NCBI RefSeq assembly: GCF_018390635.1
Contig: NZ_JAHBGE010000044.1
Location: 1-64,000, forward strand
Length of the DNA stretch: 64,000 bases
Direction of reading: 5' to 3'
From: Ancylobacter lacus
Lineage (GTDB): Bacteria; Pseudomonadota; Alphaproteobacteria; Rhizobiales; Xanthobacteraceae
The notes beneath the pieces were generated by a model. The model searched no databases. It was not told the origin of the DNA and saw only the letters and a program-made list of their open reading frames with translations. Each line of letters begins with the position of its first letter. Positions within the stretch are counted from its first letter, which is position 1. A program made the position numbers and the translations under genes. Below are positions 36,640-45,483 of this stretch, in pieces.

Positions 36640-37176
36640 ATGCAACGCCGCATGTTGATGGCCGGCGCGGCGGGGCTCGCCAGCCTCACCCTCGCGCCGC
36701 GCAGTTTCGCCCAGCCCGCACCGGAAGCCCAGCCCCCACCCGAAGCTACGGCCGCGCCCTCGGCACCGCCGGCTGAGGAGCGTGCGCTCGCCATCCTCAT
36801 GGCGGGCAGCTTCGCCACCGCCAGCAGCGAGCTGGTCCTGAAGCGCAGCCGCGACGCGGCGGTGCGGGGCTTTGCCCGGCTGGAAATGGCGGAGCAGGCG
36901 GCCATCGCCCGCGCCTTTGGCAGCCGGCCGGGACGCGAGGGGCTGATGGCCCAGCACGAAATCCTGATCAACAAACTCACCCTGGCCGATGACGCGGCCT
37001 TCGACCTGCTTTATCTGGAGGGCCAGATCGCGGGGCACGAAGCGTCGCTGCGCGATCACCGCGCCTACGCCCGCACCGGAAATCAGCCTATGGCCCGCGG
37101 CGCCGCCATGGTTGCGGTTCCCGGCATCGAAACCCATCTGGCCCTGCTGGCGACGCTGTCGCGGAAGACCGAATAA
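36640..37176 (+). CDS. DUF4142-like exported protein
   Basis: A 178-residue protein with a Sec/Tat-like start (MQRRMLMAGAAGLASLTLA, cleavage near SFAQ). After a Pro/Ala linker the domain from about residue 45 has the DUF4142 pattern: AGSFATASSELVLKRSRDAAVRGFARLEMAEQ, then helices with KLTLADDAAFDLLYLEGQIAGHEA and HRAYARTGNQPMARGAA. DUF4142 is a ferritin-like four-helix fold of unknown function, common in stress regulons. AGGAGA precedes the ATG. Confidence 0.85.
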   Translation: MQRRMLMAGAAGLASLTLAPRSFAQPAPEAQPPPEATAAPSAPPAEERALAILMAGSFATASSELVLKRSRDAAVRGFARLEMAEQAAIARAFGSRPGREGLMAQHEILINKLTLADDAAFDLLYLEGQIAGHEASLRDHRAYARTGNQPMARGAAMVAVPGIETHLALLATLSRKTE

Positions 37177-37226
37177 CCCGAGGTGGCACCGGCGCGCGGC
37201 GTGGTGCGGTGCAGTGAGTGCGTGAC

Positions 37227-37490
37227 ATGGCCAGGAGTTCCGCCCCTTCGTCCGAGGCGCCCGCCGCCGAGGTTCCCCGTGGGGCGCTCGACGTGGATCT
37301 GCTGGAGGCCTGCATCGCGGCGGCCCTCCAGACGGTGGAAACCCGCCAGCCCGAGATAGTGGCGAAGACCGGCGTCGCCGGCCTCAAGCTGTCATTGACC
37401 CATGCCGTGCTCGAAGGCGCCAGACTTTTCCCGGACGAGCCAGAGAAGATCGTTGAATTTGCCCTGAGGGCACTGCCGTCCTTTAGGTAA
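37227..37490 (+). CDS. small protein of unknown function
   Basis: An 87-residue protein from the ATG at 37227 (a GTG three codons upstream at 37218 is possible). It is helical (VDLLEACIAAALQTVETRQP, then AGLKLSLTHAVLEGARLF, then EKIVEFALRALPSF) with a disordered N-terminal Ala/Pro stretch. It lies 50 bases after the DUF4142 gene on the same strand and may be cotranscribed. No family is recognised. Confidence 0.65.
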   Translation: MARSSAPSSEAPAAEVPRGALDVDLLEACIAAALQTVETRQPEIVAKTGVAGLKLSLTHAVLEGARLFPDEPEKIVEFALRALPSFR

Positions 37491-37525
37491 AATAAGAATA
37501 TTTAGAGCGTTATGAAATAATCTCC

Positions 37526-37550
37526 GGAACGCATTGCTGTCGCGTACGTT
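37526..37550 (+). promoter_or_regulatory. EcfG-type general stress promoter before the manganese catalase gene
   Basis: GGAAC (37526-37530), 16 bases, then CGTT (37547-37550). Exact consensus, 113 bases before the catalase ATG. Confidence 0.75.
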
Positions 37551-37662
37551 CAAAATAGGTGCGGCAAGGCCGCCTTCACTGTCATCATACTTATCGCGGC
37601 GCAGATGGACGTTGCACGCCTTGCGGGGTGTGACGGACGACGCGCGCCCGTGCGGAGGATTC

Positions 37663-38481
37663 ATGTTTTACACTGACGGCAAGCTCCAATATCCGGTCCG
37701 GGTCGAGACCCCGGATCCGGTTTTCGCCCGCGCTTTGCAGCAGGCCATTGGCGGGGTGGAAGGCGAAATCCGCGTCGCCCTGCAGTACATGTTTCAGGCC
37801 TTCGGTGCCCGCGGGCCGGTGAAATACCGCGACATGCTGCTGAACACCGCCACCGAGGAGCTGGGCCACATCGAGATGCTGGCGACCGCCGTGGCGCTGA
37901 ACCTCGAGAAGGCGCCGCTGTCGATTCAGGAACAGATGGCGGCCGACCCGGTGGGCGGCGCGGTGCTCACCGGCATGGATTTCCGCCACGTGCTCTCGGC
38001 GGGCCTCGCGGCGATGCCGACCGACGCCAATGGCGTGCCGTTCGACGCCTCCCACGTCTATGCCTCCGGCAACATCGCCGCCGACATGTACGCCAATGTC
38101 ACGGCGGAATCCTCGGGCCGCGTGCTCGCTACCCGGCTTTACAACATGACCAGCGACCCCGGCATGAAGGACATGCTGGCCTTCCTCATCGCCCGCGACA
38201 CCATGCACCAGCAGCAGTGGCTGGCGGCCATCGAGGAGCTGGGCGGCAGCGCGGCGCTGCCGATCCCCGACAGCTTCCCGCAGGAGCAGGAGAAGCAGGA
38301 GTTCTCCTATGTCTATCTCGGCCACATGACCGACGGGTCGATTCCCGAGGGGCGGTGGACCTCCGGCCCCAGCATGGACGGCCGTTCGGAATTCAGCGGC
38401 CAGGTGTCGGAGCCCCTCGGCGGCGTGCCGAAGCTGGCGCCGGCCCGGCCGGACAGCGGCGCCCAGAACGGCCAGACATAA
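37663..38481 (+). CDS. manganese catalase family protein
   Basis: A 272-residue ferritin-fold enzyme that converts hydrogen peroxide to water and oxygen at a dinuclear manganese site. Metal-ligand segments are GGVEGEIRVALQYMFQAF, NTATEELGHIEM, NVTAESSGRVLATRLYN and LIARDTMHQQQWLAAIEELG (Glu/Glu-x2-His pairs). A GGAGGA site precedes the ATG at 37663. An exact EcfG promoter suggests general-stress control. The protein lacks an export signal; the last 35 residues are a disordered tail. Confidence 0.93.
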   Translation: MFYTDGKLQYPVRVETPDPVFARALQQAIGGVEGEIRVALQYMFQAFGARGPVKYRDMLLNTATEELGHIEMLATAVALNLEKAPLSIQEQMAADPVGGAVLTGMDFRHVLSAGLAAMPTDANGVPFDASHVYASGNIAADMYANVTAESSGRVLATRLYNMTSDPGMKDMLAFLIARDTMHQQQWLAAIEELGGSAALPIPDSFPQEQEKQEFSYVYLGHMTDGSIPEGRWTSGPSMDGRSEFSGQVSEPLGGVPKLAPARPDSGAQNGQT

Positions 38482-38793
38482 GCGTCCGGCACGGGCGGTC
38501 GGCTCCATCGACGGCGCGTTCGGGCGCAACAGCTAAGCCAGCCCCGGCGCGTCGCCGCCGGGCGCCGCGCGCGGCCGGCGCCGCAATCGCTTCATCGCGC
38601 CATCGCTTCCTGTGGGCCCCCGCCGGAAGCGTTCGCGCGTCCTCTGCGGGCGTCGCCGACATGGCGGCAGATACGAAAAATCCGCGCCCCGGCGAGGGGC
38701 TGCCGGGGCGCGGTCGAGCCCGCGGGGAAACCCGCGGGACGGACGGGGTGATGCCGCGCCGCGAGCGGCGGCGCGGGCGGCGGTGCCGGGGTT
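38482..38793. other. convergent intergenic region, 312 bases
   Basis: No gene is visible between the catalase and malate synthase genes. The malate synthase terminator (38676-38711) lies here. Confidence 0.6.
38676..38711 (-). terminator. rho-independent terminator after glcB
   Basis: A perfect 10-base-pair hairpin (GCGCCCCGGC and GCCGGGGCGC, 8-base loop) is followed on the minus strand by GGATTTTT. It lies about 83 bases past the malate synthase stop. Confidence 0.8.
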
Positions 38794-40989
38794 TCAGGCC
38801 GCGGCGCTGGAGCGCGTGCCGGTGCCGGCGTCGCGCGCCTTGGCTTCCAGCCGGCGGGCGTGGAGCACGAACTCGGTGTAGCCGTTGGGCTGGGCGCGGC
38901 CTTCCAGAATGAGGTCGCGCGCCGCCGCGAAGGCCGGGCCTTCAAAGGCGGGGGCCATCGGCCGGTAGCCCGGCTCGCCGGCATTCTGGGCGTCGACGAC
39001 CGCCGCCATGCGGCGCAGCGTCTCCTCCACCTGGGCCTCGTCGACGACGCCGTGCAGCAGCCAGTTGGCGACATGCTGGCTGGAGATGCGCAGCGTCGCG
39101 CGGTCTTCCATCAGCCCGACATTGCGGATGTCCGGCACCTTGGAGCAGCCCACCCCCATGTCGACCCAGCGCACGACATAGCCGAGGATGCCCTGGATGT
39201 TGTTGTCCAGTTCCTCCTGGATGGCGGCCGCGTCCCAGCCGCGCCCGGCATCGAGCGGGATGGTGAGCAGGGCGCGCCGTGAGGCCGGCGCCCGGTGGCG
39301 CAGCGTGGCCTGACGGGCGAAGACGTCGACATCGTGGTAGTGCAGCGCGTGCAGGGTCGCCGCGGTGGGCGAGGGCACCCAGGCGGTGGTCGCCCCGGCC
39401 AGCGGATGGACGATCTTCTGCTCGATCATGTCGGCCATGCGGTCCGGCATCGCCCACATGCCCTTGCCGATCTGGCCGTGGCCGTCGAGCCCGGCGGCGA
39501 GGCCGGCATCGACATTGTTGTCCTCATAGGCCTTGATCCAGGCCTGCGCCTTCATCTCGTTCTTGCGCACCATGGCTCCGGCTTCCATGGCGGTGTGGAT
39601 CTCGTCGCCGGTGCGGTCGAGGAAGCCGGTGTTGATGAAGACGACGCGGTCGCGGGCCGCGAAGATGCAGGCGCGCAGATTGGCGCTGGTGCGGCGCTCC
39701 TCGTCCATGATGCCGATCTTGAGCGTGCGGGGCGCCATGCCGAGGATCGCCTCGACCCGGCCGAACAGCTCCACCGCGAAGGCGACCTCCTCCGGCCCGT
39801 GCATCTTCGGCTTCACGACATAGACCGAGCCGGTGCGGCTGTTCTTCAGCGGGCCGGGGCCGCGCAGGTCGTGCAGCGCGATCAGCGCGGTGACGGCCGC
39901 GTCGAGCAGGGTTTCCGGGATCGGCTCGCCCGCGGCGGTCAGCACGGCGTCGGTCATCATGTGGTGGCCGACATTGCGCACCAGCATCAGGCTGCGCCCG
40001 TGGAGGGTGAGCGTGCCGCCGTCGGGCCGGGCATAGACCCGGTCGGCCGCGAGCTTGCGCTCCACGGTGCGGCCTTCCTTGCCGAAGCGGGCGGAGAGGG
40101 TGCCCTTCATCAGCCCGAGCCAGTTGCGGTAGACGAGGATCTTGTCCTCGGCATCGACCGCGGCGACGCTGTCCTCGGCGTCGACGATGGTGGTGACGGC
40201 GGCCTCGATGACGACGTCGGCGATGCCCGCCGGGTCACGGGCGCCGATGCGGTTGCTGCGGTCGATGACGATCTCGACATGCAGGCCGTTGTGAACCAGC
40301 AGCAGGGTGCTCGGCGCGTCGACCTCGCCGGTGAAGCCGACGAAGCCGGCGCGGTTCTTCAGCCCGGTGACGCTGCCATCGGCGAGATCGACGCAGATGC
40401 CGTCGCCGCAGACGCTGTAGCCGACCGCGTCGTGGTGGCTGCCGGTGGTCAGCGGGGCCACCGAATCGAGGAAATCGCGGGCGCGTGCGACGACCCGGGC
40501 GGCGCGGACGGGATTGAAGGTGGTGCCGCGCTCGGCGCCGTCGGTGTCGGGCAGCGCGTCGGTGCCGTAGAGCGCGTCATAGAGGCTGCCCCAGCGCGCA
40601 TTGGCGGCGTTGAGGGCGTAGCGCGGATTGGTGACGGGAACGACGAGCTGCGGGCCCGGGATGCGGGCAAGCTCGTCGTCGACATCCGCCGTCGTCACGG
40701 CGAAGGGGCCGGGATCGGGCTGGAGATAGCCGATCTCGGTGAGGAAGCGCTCATAGGCGTCCTGGTCGAAGGCGCCGCGGTGGTCGCGGTGCCAGCCGTC
40801 GAGCGCGCGCTGGAGCGCGTCGCGCCGTTCCATCAGTACCGCGTTGCGCGGCGCGAAGTCCGCCACCAGAGCGGCGAAGCCGGCCCAGAACGCCTTGGCA
40901 TCCACCCCTGTGCCCGGCAGGGCTTCGTTGGTGATGAAGGCGTGCAGCGCGGAATCGATCTTCAGGCCGGAAACGGCGATAGGGCTCAT
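38794..40989 (-). CDS. glcB: malate synthase G
   Basis: A 731-residue enzyme condensing glyoxylate and acetyl-CoA to malate. The single-chain G-type architecture is complete: N-terminal clasp ([18 protein letters not shown]), TIM-barrel motifs [72 protein letters not shown], and C-terminal [18 protein letters not shown] with [16 protein letters not shown]. It lies 155 bases after aceA on the same strand, together forming the glyoxylate bypass. The terminator follows. Confidence 0.96.
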   Translation of the reverse strand: MSPIAVSGLKIDSALHAFITNEALPGTGVDAKAFWAGFAALVADFAPRNAVLMERRDALQRALDGWHRDHRGAFDQDAYERFLTEIGYLQPDPGPFAVTTADVDDELARIPGPQLVVPVTNPRYALNAANARWGSLYDALYGTDALPDTDGAERGTTFNPVRAARVVARARDFLDSVAPLTTGSHHDAVGYSVCGDGICVDLADGSVTGLKNRAGFVGFTGEVDAPSTLLLVHNGLHVEIVIDRSNRIGARDPAGIADVVIEAAVTTIVDAEDSVAAVDAEDKILVYRNWLGLMKGTLSARFGKEGRTVERKLAADRVYARPDGGTLTLHGRSLMLVRNVGHHMMTDAVLTAAGEPIPETLLDAAVTALIALHDLRGPGPLKNSRTGSVYVVKPKMHGPEEVAFAVELFGRVEAILGMAPRTLKIGIMDEERRTSANLRACIFAARDRVVFINTGFLDRTGDEIHTAMEAGAMVRKNEMKAQAWIKAYEDNNVDAGLAAGLDGHGQIGKGMWAMPDRMADMIEQKIVHPLAGATTAWVPSPTAATLHALHYHDVDVFARQATLRHRAPASRRALLTIPLDAGRGWDAAAIQEELDNNIQGILGYVVRWVDMGVGCSKVPDIRNVGLMEDRATLRISSQHVANWLLHGVVDEAQVEETLRRMAAVVDAQNAGEPGYRPMAPAFEGPAFAAARDLILEGRAQPNGYTEFVLHARRLEAKARDAGTGTRSSAAA

Positions 40990-41102
40990 GGCGGGCTCTC
41001 GCAGGCTGGCCCGAGGCGGCGCCGCCGCGGGCAGGTGATCAGAGACAAAATAACGCACCGGATCGCTGCGGGTGCGATCACTTTAGTTGCATTGCACAAA
41101 GG

Positions 41103-41129
41103 CCCCGGGGGGCGAACAGACCCCCGGGG
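41103..41129 (-). terminator. possible terminator between aceA and glcB
   Basis: A 9-base-pair hairpin (CCCCGGGGG and CCCCCGGGG, loop GCGAACAGA on the plus strand) lies 15 bases after the aceA stop; on the minus strand it is followed by CCTTTGTG. The T-run is poor, so it may be an attenuator or act partially. Confidence 0.45.
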
Positions 41130-41144
41130 GGAGCGCGCGGCGGC

Positions 41145-42452
41145 TCAGTGGAACTGTGCGGTCTCGGTGGATTCGCCCATCGCGGTGGTGGCGCTGGTGC
41201 CTTCGCTCAGCACGGTGGCAATGGCGTCGAAGTAGCTGGTGCCCACCTCGCGCTGGTGGCGCATGGCGGAGAAGCCCTGCGCCTCGGCGGCGAATTCGGC
41301 TTCCTGGAGCTGGGAATAGGCGGCCATGCCGTCGTCCCGGTAGCGCCGGGCGAGATCGAAGGTCGTGTAGCTGAGGTTGTGGAAGCCGGCCAGGGTGATG
41401 AACTGGTACTTGTAGCCCATCGCGCCCAGCTCGCTCTGGAAGGTCTTCATCTGGGCGCGGTCCATGTGCTTGGCCCAGTTGAAGGAGGGCGAGCAGTTAT
41501 AGGCCAGCATCTTGCCGGGGTGCACCTTGTGGACACCTTCGGCGAAGCGGCGGGCATCCTCGAGGCTCGGGGTCGAGGTCTCGCACCACAGCAGGTCGGC
41601 ATAGGGGGCATAGGCGACGGCGCGGGCGATGCCGGCCTCGAAGCCGCCCTTGAGGCGGTAGAAGCCCTCGCGGGTGCGCTCGCCGGTGATGAAGGGCCGG
41701 TCCGCCTCGTCGATGTCCGAGGTGATGAGCCGGGCCGCTTCCGCGTCGGTGCGGGCCATGATGACGGTGGGCACGCCCATGACGTCGGCGGCGAGGCGCG
41801 CGGCGTTGAGGGTGCGGATGAAGGTCTGGGTCGGGACCAGAACCTTGCCGCCGAGATGGCCGCACTTCTTCTCCGAGGCGAGCTGGTCCTCGAAGTGGAC
41901 GGCCGCCGCGCCGGCCTCGATCATCGCCCGGGTCAGCTCATAGGCGTTGAGCTGGCCGCCGAAGCCGGCTTCGGCATCGGCGATGATGGGGGCGAAGAAG
42001 TCGAGATCGGTGGTCGCCTTGCCGTCGGCCTTCTCCATGGTCTGGATCTGGTCGGCGCGCATGAAGGCCTTGTTGATGCGGCGGATGACGGCGGGCACGC
42101 TGTCAACCGCGTAGAGGCTCTGGTCGGGATACATGTCGCCGGAGGAATTGGCGTCCGCCGCGACCTGCCAGCCGGAGAGGTAGATGGCCTTCAGCCCGGC
42201 CTTCACCTGCTGCACCGCCTGGTTGCCGGTGTAGGTGCCCAGCGTCGGCAGGTAATCCTCGGTCTGGAGCAGCTCCCACAGCTTGCGGGCGCCGTGCTGG
42301 GCGAGGGTGTGGTCGATGCGCAGCGAGCCGGCGAGGCGGGCGACATCGGCGGGGGTGTAGGTGCGGCGGATGCCGTCCCAGCGGTTCGGCGCCCAGCCGG
42401 GGGCGGGGAACTGGTCGGGGCTGGACGGGGTGCCGCGGCGGGTGTCGAGCAT
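41145..42452 (-). CDS. aceA: isocitrate lyase
   Basis: A 435-residue enzyme cleaving isocitrate to glyoxylate and succinate, the first bypass step. The signature [16 protein letters not shown] with the catalytic Cys, [51 protein letters not shown] and [14 protein letters not shown] are all present. AGGAAGGA precedes the ATG. The length is normal for the bacterial short form. A small protein gene lies just upstream on the same strand. Confidence 0.97.
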   Translation of the reverse strand: MLDTRRGTPSSPDQFPAPGWAPNRWDGIRRTYTPADVARLAGSLRIDHTLAQHGARKLWELLQTEDYLPTLGTYTGNQAVQQVKAGLKAIYLSGWQVAADANSSGDMYPDQSLYAVDSVPAVIRRINKAFMRADQIQTMEKADGKATTDLDFFAPIIADAEAGFGGQLNAYELTRAMIEAGAAAVHFEDQLASEKKCGHLGGKVLVPTQTFIRTLNAARLAADVMGVPTVIMARTDAEAARLITSDIDEADRPFITGERTREGFYRLKGGFEAGIARAVAYAPYADLLWCETSTPSLEDARRFAEGVHKVHPGKMLAYNCSPSFNWAKHMDRAQMKTFQSELGAMGYKYQFITLAGFHNLSYTTFDLARRYRDDGMAAYSQLQEAEFAAEAQGFSAMRHQREVGTSYFDAIATVLSEGTSATTAMGESTETAQFH

Positions 42453-42587
42453 GGCGTTTCCTTCCTGGACGTGGGCCCGCGCCTTCAGCGCGGTGTGAGC
42501 GGCGCCGGCGCGTGGCGCCGGCGGGATCGGGTCTGGTGCGGCGGCCCCGGCGGGCGGCGGCGGATGGTGCTGCGGGCGGCCGGCGGC

Positions 42588-42818
42588 TCAGCTCGGCCGG
42601 CGGCGGACATAGGTCGCCGCGACCAGCGGGCGGCCTTCGAACAGCGACTCGTTGCCGGCGCCGTCCGCCATGGTGAAGCGATGGCGCCCCATGCGGTGCA
42701 CGACGGCGTAGTGCTGCTCGGCGAGACCCTGCGCCTGGAAGGCGCGGCTGATCTCTTCCGGGGTGCTGCCGATGATGGTGACGAATTCTTCGTCGAGGGT
42801 GGTGGGGTGCGGGCTCAT
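42588..42818 (-). CDS. small protein upstream of aceA, unknown function
   Basis: A 76-residue protein (EEFVTIIGSTPEEISRAFQA, then QHYAVVHRMGRHRFTMADGA). A perfect AGGAGG sits just before the ATG at 42818. It is transcribed towards aceA, 135 bases upstream of it, so it is probably the first gene of the bypass operon. No family is recognised; it may be a regulator or small partner of the bypass enzymes. Confidence 0.75.
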   Translation of the reverse strand: MSPHPTTLDEEFVTIIGSTPEEISRAFQAQGLAEQHYAVVHRMGRHRFTMADGAGNESLFEGRPLVAATYVRRRPS

Positions 42819-42907
42819 GGGGTGCCTCCTTGGATGGTGTAAAGATTTAACACTCGACACCGGAAGGCAAGAACATTAGATAAATGAAGCTGTTAAGTTG
42901 AAAAGCC

Positions 42908-42957
42908 TTGTAAAATCCGGCCTGTGAAGTTGTAAATCCGGCAAAGTTGTAAACCGG
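42908..42957. promoter_or_regulatory. three repeated TTGTAAA(n)CCGG motifs, probable ScfR/RamB operators
   Basis: Three copies lie in the AT-rich gap between the aceA unit and the ScfR-like gene: TTGTAAAATCCGG (42908-42920), TTGTAAATCCGG (42930-42941) and TTGTAAACCGG (42947-42957), 22 and 17 bases apart. Copies two and three are preceded by AAG. Repeated direct motifs next to the regulator gene suggest autoregulation and control of aceA. Confidence 0.6.
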
Positions 42958-42973
42958 GAAAAGGGAGTCCATC

Positions 42974-44395
42974 GTGCAGGGCAGCGATCTCCAGATCGGC
43001 GCGCGCATCCAGCGGATGCGCCGCCAGAAGAAGGTCTCGCAGGCGGACCTTGCCGCCGTGCTCGGCATTTCCGCCAGCTATCTCAACCTCATCGAGCACA
43101 ACCGCCGCCGCATCACCGTGCCGCTGCTGATGAAGCTCTCCAGCCATTTCGGCATCGAGCCGGGCGAGCTGGTGGAGAATGACGAGCCGCGCCTCGTCGG
43201 CGACCTGATGGAGCTGTTCGGGGACGAGATCTTCGCCGACAGCGGCCTGACGAACCAGGATGTGCGCGACCTCGCCAGCTCCAACGCCGCGGTGGGCCGG
43301 GCGGTGGTGCGCCTGTTCGACCAGTACCGCGCCCTGCGCGTCGCCAAGCTCAGCGGCGGCGGCGCCGATCCCGAGGCGGTGGGCTATCACCCCGCCACCG
43401 AGGCGGTGTCGGACTTCATCCAGCAGAACGCCAACCACTTCCCCACGCTGGAGGCCGCGGCCGAGCGGGTGCGCCACGACATCGACGCCGCCGCCGATTC
43501 CTACGATTCCTTCGAGCACGGGCTGCGGACCTATCTCTTCAACGTGTTCGGCCTCAGCTGGCGGCTGGCGCCGCTGCCGGTCGGCATCGCCCGCCGCTAC
43601 GATGCCGAACGCCGCGAGATCCTGACATCGGATGTGCTGTCCCCGGAGACGGCGGTGTTCACCGTCGCCCACCAGCTCGGGCTGCTGGCGGCGGCGCGGG
43701 AGATCGAGGAGCTGATCAACGCCTCCGACCTTCCCGCCGACGCGCCCGTCCTGACCCGAAACGCGCTGGCGAGCTACTTCGCCGGCGCGCTGGTCATGCC
43801 CTATGAGGCGTTCCTGCAGTCCTGCCGGGAGACCCGCTACGACATCGAGCGGGTGCAGCGGCGCTTCCGCGCCAGCTTCGAGCAGGTCTGCCACCGCATG
43901 ACGACGCTGCAGCGCCCGGGCCTCACCGGCATTCCGCTCCACCTCGTGCGCACCGACATCGCCGGCAACATCTCCAAGCGCTTCTCGCTCTCGGGCATCC
44001 ACATCTCCCGCCATTCCGGCGCCTGCCCGCGGTGGAACGTCTATTCGGCCTTCCTCCACCCCGAGCGAATCAATGTGCAGGTCAGCCAGATGCCGGAGGG
44101 GCAGCGCTATTTCTGCATCGCCCGCTCGGTGGCGAAGGGCGGCCACCGGCACAACGCGCCGCGTCGCCACATGTCGATCGGGCTCGGCTGCCACATCAGC
44201 TACGCCGCGCAGATGGTCTATTCCGACGGCATCAACCTCGCCGACCCCTCGCAAACCGTCCCGATCGGCGTGGGATGCCGCATCTGCCCGCGTCTCGACT
44301 GCGAACAGAGGGCACATCCTCCGGTTGATCACCGGTTTACGCTGAACGACGCCGAGGCCGCCGAGAGTTTCTATGCCTCCGGCCGGCGGAGCTGA
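42974..44395 (+). CDS. XRE-family regulator of the ScfR/RamB type
   Basis: A 473-residue regulator starting at GTG. The N terminus (residues 5-65) is a Cro/CI helix-turn-helix: IGARIQRMRRQKKVSQADLAAVLGISASYLNLIEHNRR. The centre matches the ImmA/IrrE-like and ScfR domain region (VFTVAHQLGLLAA, LASYFAGALVMPYEAFLQSC, FEQVCHRMTTLQRPGLTGIP). The C terminus has Cys in SGACPRWN and GVGCRICPRLDCEQR, a metal- or redox-like cluster of the DUF2083 domain. RamB/ScfR regulate glyoxylate bypass and short-chain acyl-CoA genes; divergence from the aceA unit fits this. Confidence 0.9.
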   Translation: MQGSDLQIGARIQRMRRQKKVSQADLAAVLGISASYLNLIEHNRRRITVPLLMKLSSHFGIEPGELVENDEPRLVGDLMELFGDEIFADSGLTNQDVRDLASSNAAVGRAVVRLFDQYRALRVAKLSGGGADPEAVGYHPATEAVSDFIQQNANHFPTLEAAAERVRHDIDAAADSYDSFEHGLRTYLFNVFGLSWRLAPLPVGIARRYDAERREILTSDVLSPETAVFTVAHQLGLLAAAREIEELINASDLPADAPVLTRNALASYFAGALVMPYEAFLQSCRETRYDIERVQRRFRASFEQVCHRMTTLQRPGLTGIPLHLVRTDIAGNISKRFSLSGIHISRHSGACPRWNVYSAFLHPERINVQVSQMPEGQRYFCIARSVAKGGHRHNAPRRHMSIGLGCHISYAAQMVYSDGINLADPSQTVPIGVGCRICPRLDCEQRAHPPVDHRFTLNDAEAAESFYASGRRS

Positions 44396-44558
44396 CATCT
44401 ACCACCGGAAGGGTGCGTGCATGCCTTCGGCGCCCGCCGTTAGCTACTGCAGTGTGGATGAACGGCGGTCACGAACGCCGCGCTCGGCGGGGGGCGTTGC
44501 TATTCCGTGGGGATACGATACTACTCAGGGGCGTGTCGGTGGGTCACGAGCCTCTTGG

Positions 44559-44759
44559 ATGTCGAAGACTGAAAAAAACAGATCGCGGGCTCACAAGGCC
44601 CGTCGGGAGAGACGTCAGGCTGATTTCCTGAACCGCCGCTATCTCCTGGGCGCCAATCACCCCTATGCACGCCTGCCGCTCTGGGTGCCGTATCCGCTGG
44701 CCAAGCTCTATGCCTGGCTTACCGCGCCCGATGCGGACGAGGCCGGCCGCAAGAAATAG
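44559..44759 (+). CDS. small basic protein of unknown function
   Basis: A 66-residue protein from the ATG at 44559, basic in the first half (KTEKNRSRAHKARRERRQAD) and with a short hydrophobic part around LPLWVPYPLAKLYAWL. Ribosome site is weak. No family is recognised. The region 44400-44558 upstream holds a poor promoter-like TTGCTA-N16-TACTAC. Whether it is a true gene rests on the reading frame alone. Confidence 0.45.
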   Translation: MSKTEKNRSRAHKARRERRQADFLNRRYLLGANHPYARLPLWVPYPLAKLYAWLTAPDADEAGRKK

Positions 44760-44820
44760 GTCCCGGGCCGCCCCGGTGCCCGCGCCAGCCGCTACATCTT
44801 CCGCGTGCGTGGTCAGGGCA

Positions 44821-45483
44821 TCAGGGCACCAGCAGCTCATAGACCCGGGACAGCCGGTCGATGGTGAGATCGACCCGGCCGAAGCCGCCGCCCGACGGGG
44901 CGTAGCCCACGACGTAAAGCCCCGCCTCTTCGGCCGAGCGTGCGCCGGTGTGGCTGTCCTCGACCGCGACGACCGCTTCGGGCGGCAGGCCGAGCCGGGT
45001 GCAGGCGGTGAGGTAGGGCTCGGGGTCCGGCTTGCCCTGGCTGACGTCGTCGAGGCTGATCGAGAAGGCCATGGCGTCGACGATGCCGAGCGCGGCGAGA
45101 TTGGCGTCCACCACGCTGCGGCTGGAATTGGAGACGCAGACCTGCGGCACCCCGCGCCCGGCCAGGGCCCGGATGGTCGCCACCGCCTCCGCGATCGGAA
45201 TCAGCTCCTCGGTATGGCCGACATAATGGGCGTTGATCGCCGCGAGCCATTCCCCCTGGTCGACGCCCTGCGGCAGGCGTGGCTGAAGGATGTCCCACAC
45301 ATCGAGGATATGGATGCCCCGGAACGCCTGGTCCGGGAGGTCGGTGAGATCGGCGCCCCAGCGCCGCGAGGCGGCGACGAGCGCCCGGTGGTGCAGCGGC
45401 TCGCTGTCCACCAGCGTGCCGTCGATGTCCCAGGCGACGGCGCGCAGGCGCTCGCGGGCGTTCTCGTCAGGGCGTGCGCTCAT
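44821..45483 (-). CDS. HAD-family phosphatase, subfamily IA
   Basis: A 220-residue hydrolase with HAD motifs: VAWDIDGTLVDSEPLH (nucleophile Asp and following Asp), VSNSS, GKPDPEPYLTA and VVAVEDSHTGARSA. It is of the beta-phosphoglucomutase/sugar-phosphatase type. Its ATGA overlaps the stop codon of the FGGY kinase by 4 bases, so it is translationally coupled to it. Acting on a phosphorylated sugar in the same pathway is likely; the direct substrate is unknown. Confidence 0.9.
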   Translation of the reverse strand: MSARPDENARERLRAVAWDIDGTLVDSEPLHHRALVAASRRWGADLTDLPDQAFRGIHILDVWDILQPRLPQGVDQGEWLAAINAHYVGHTEELIPIAEAVATIRALAGRGVPQVCVSNSSRSVVDANLAALGIVDAMAFSISLDDVSQGKPDPEPYLTACTRLGLPPEAVVAVEDSHTGARSAEEAGLYVVGYAPSGGGFGRVDLTIDRLSRVYELLVP

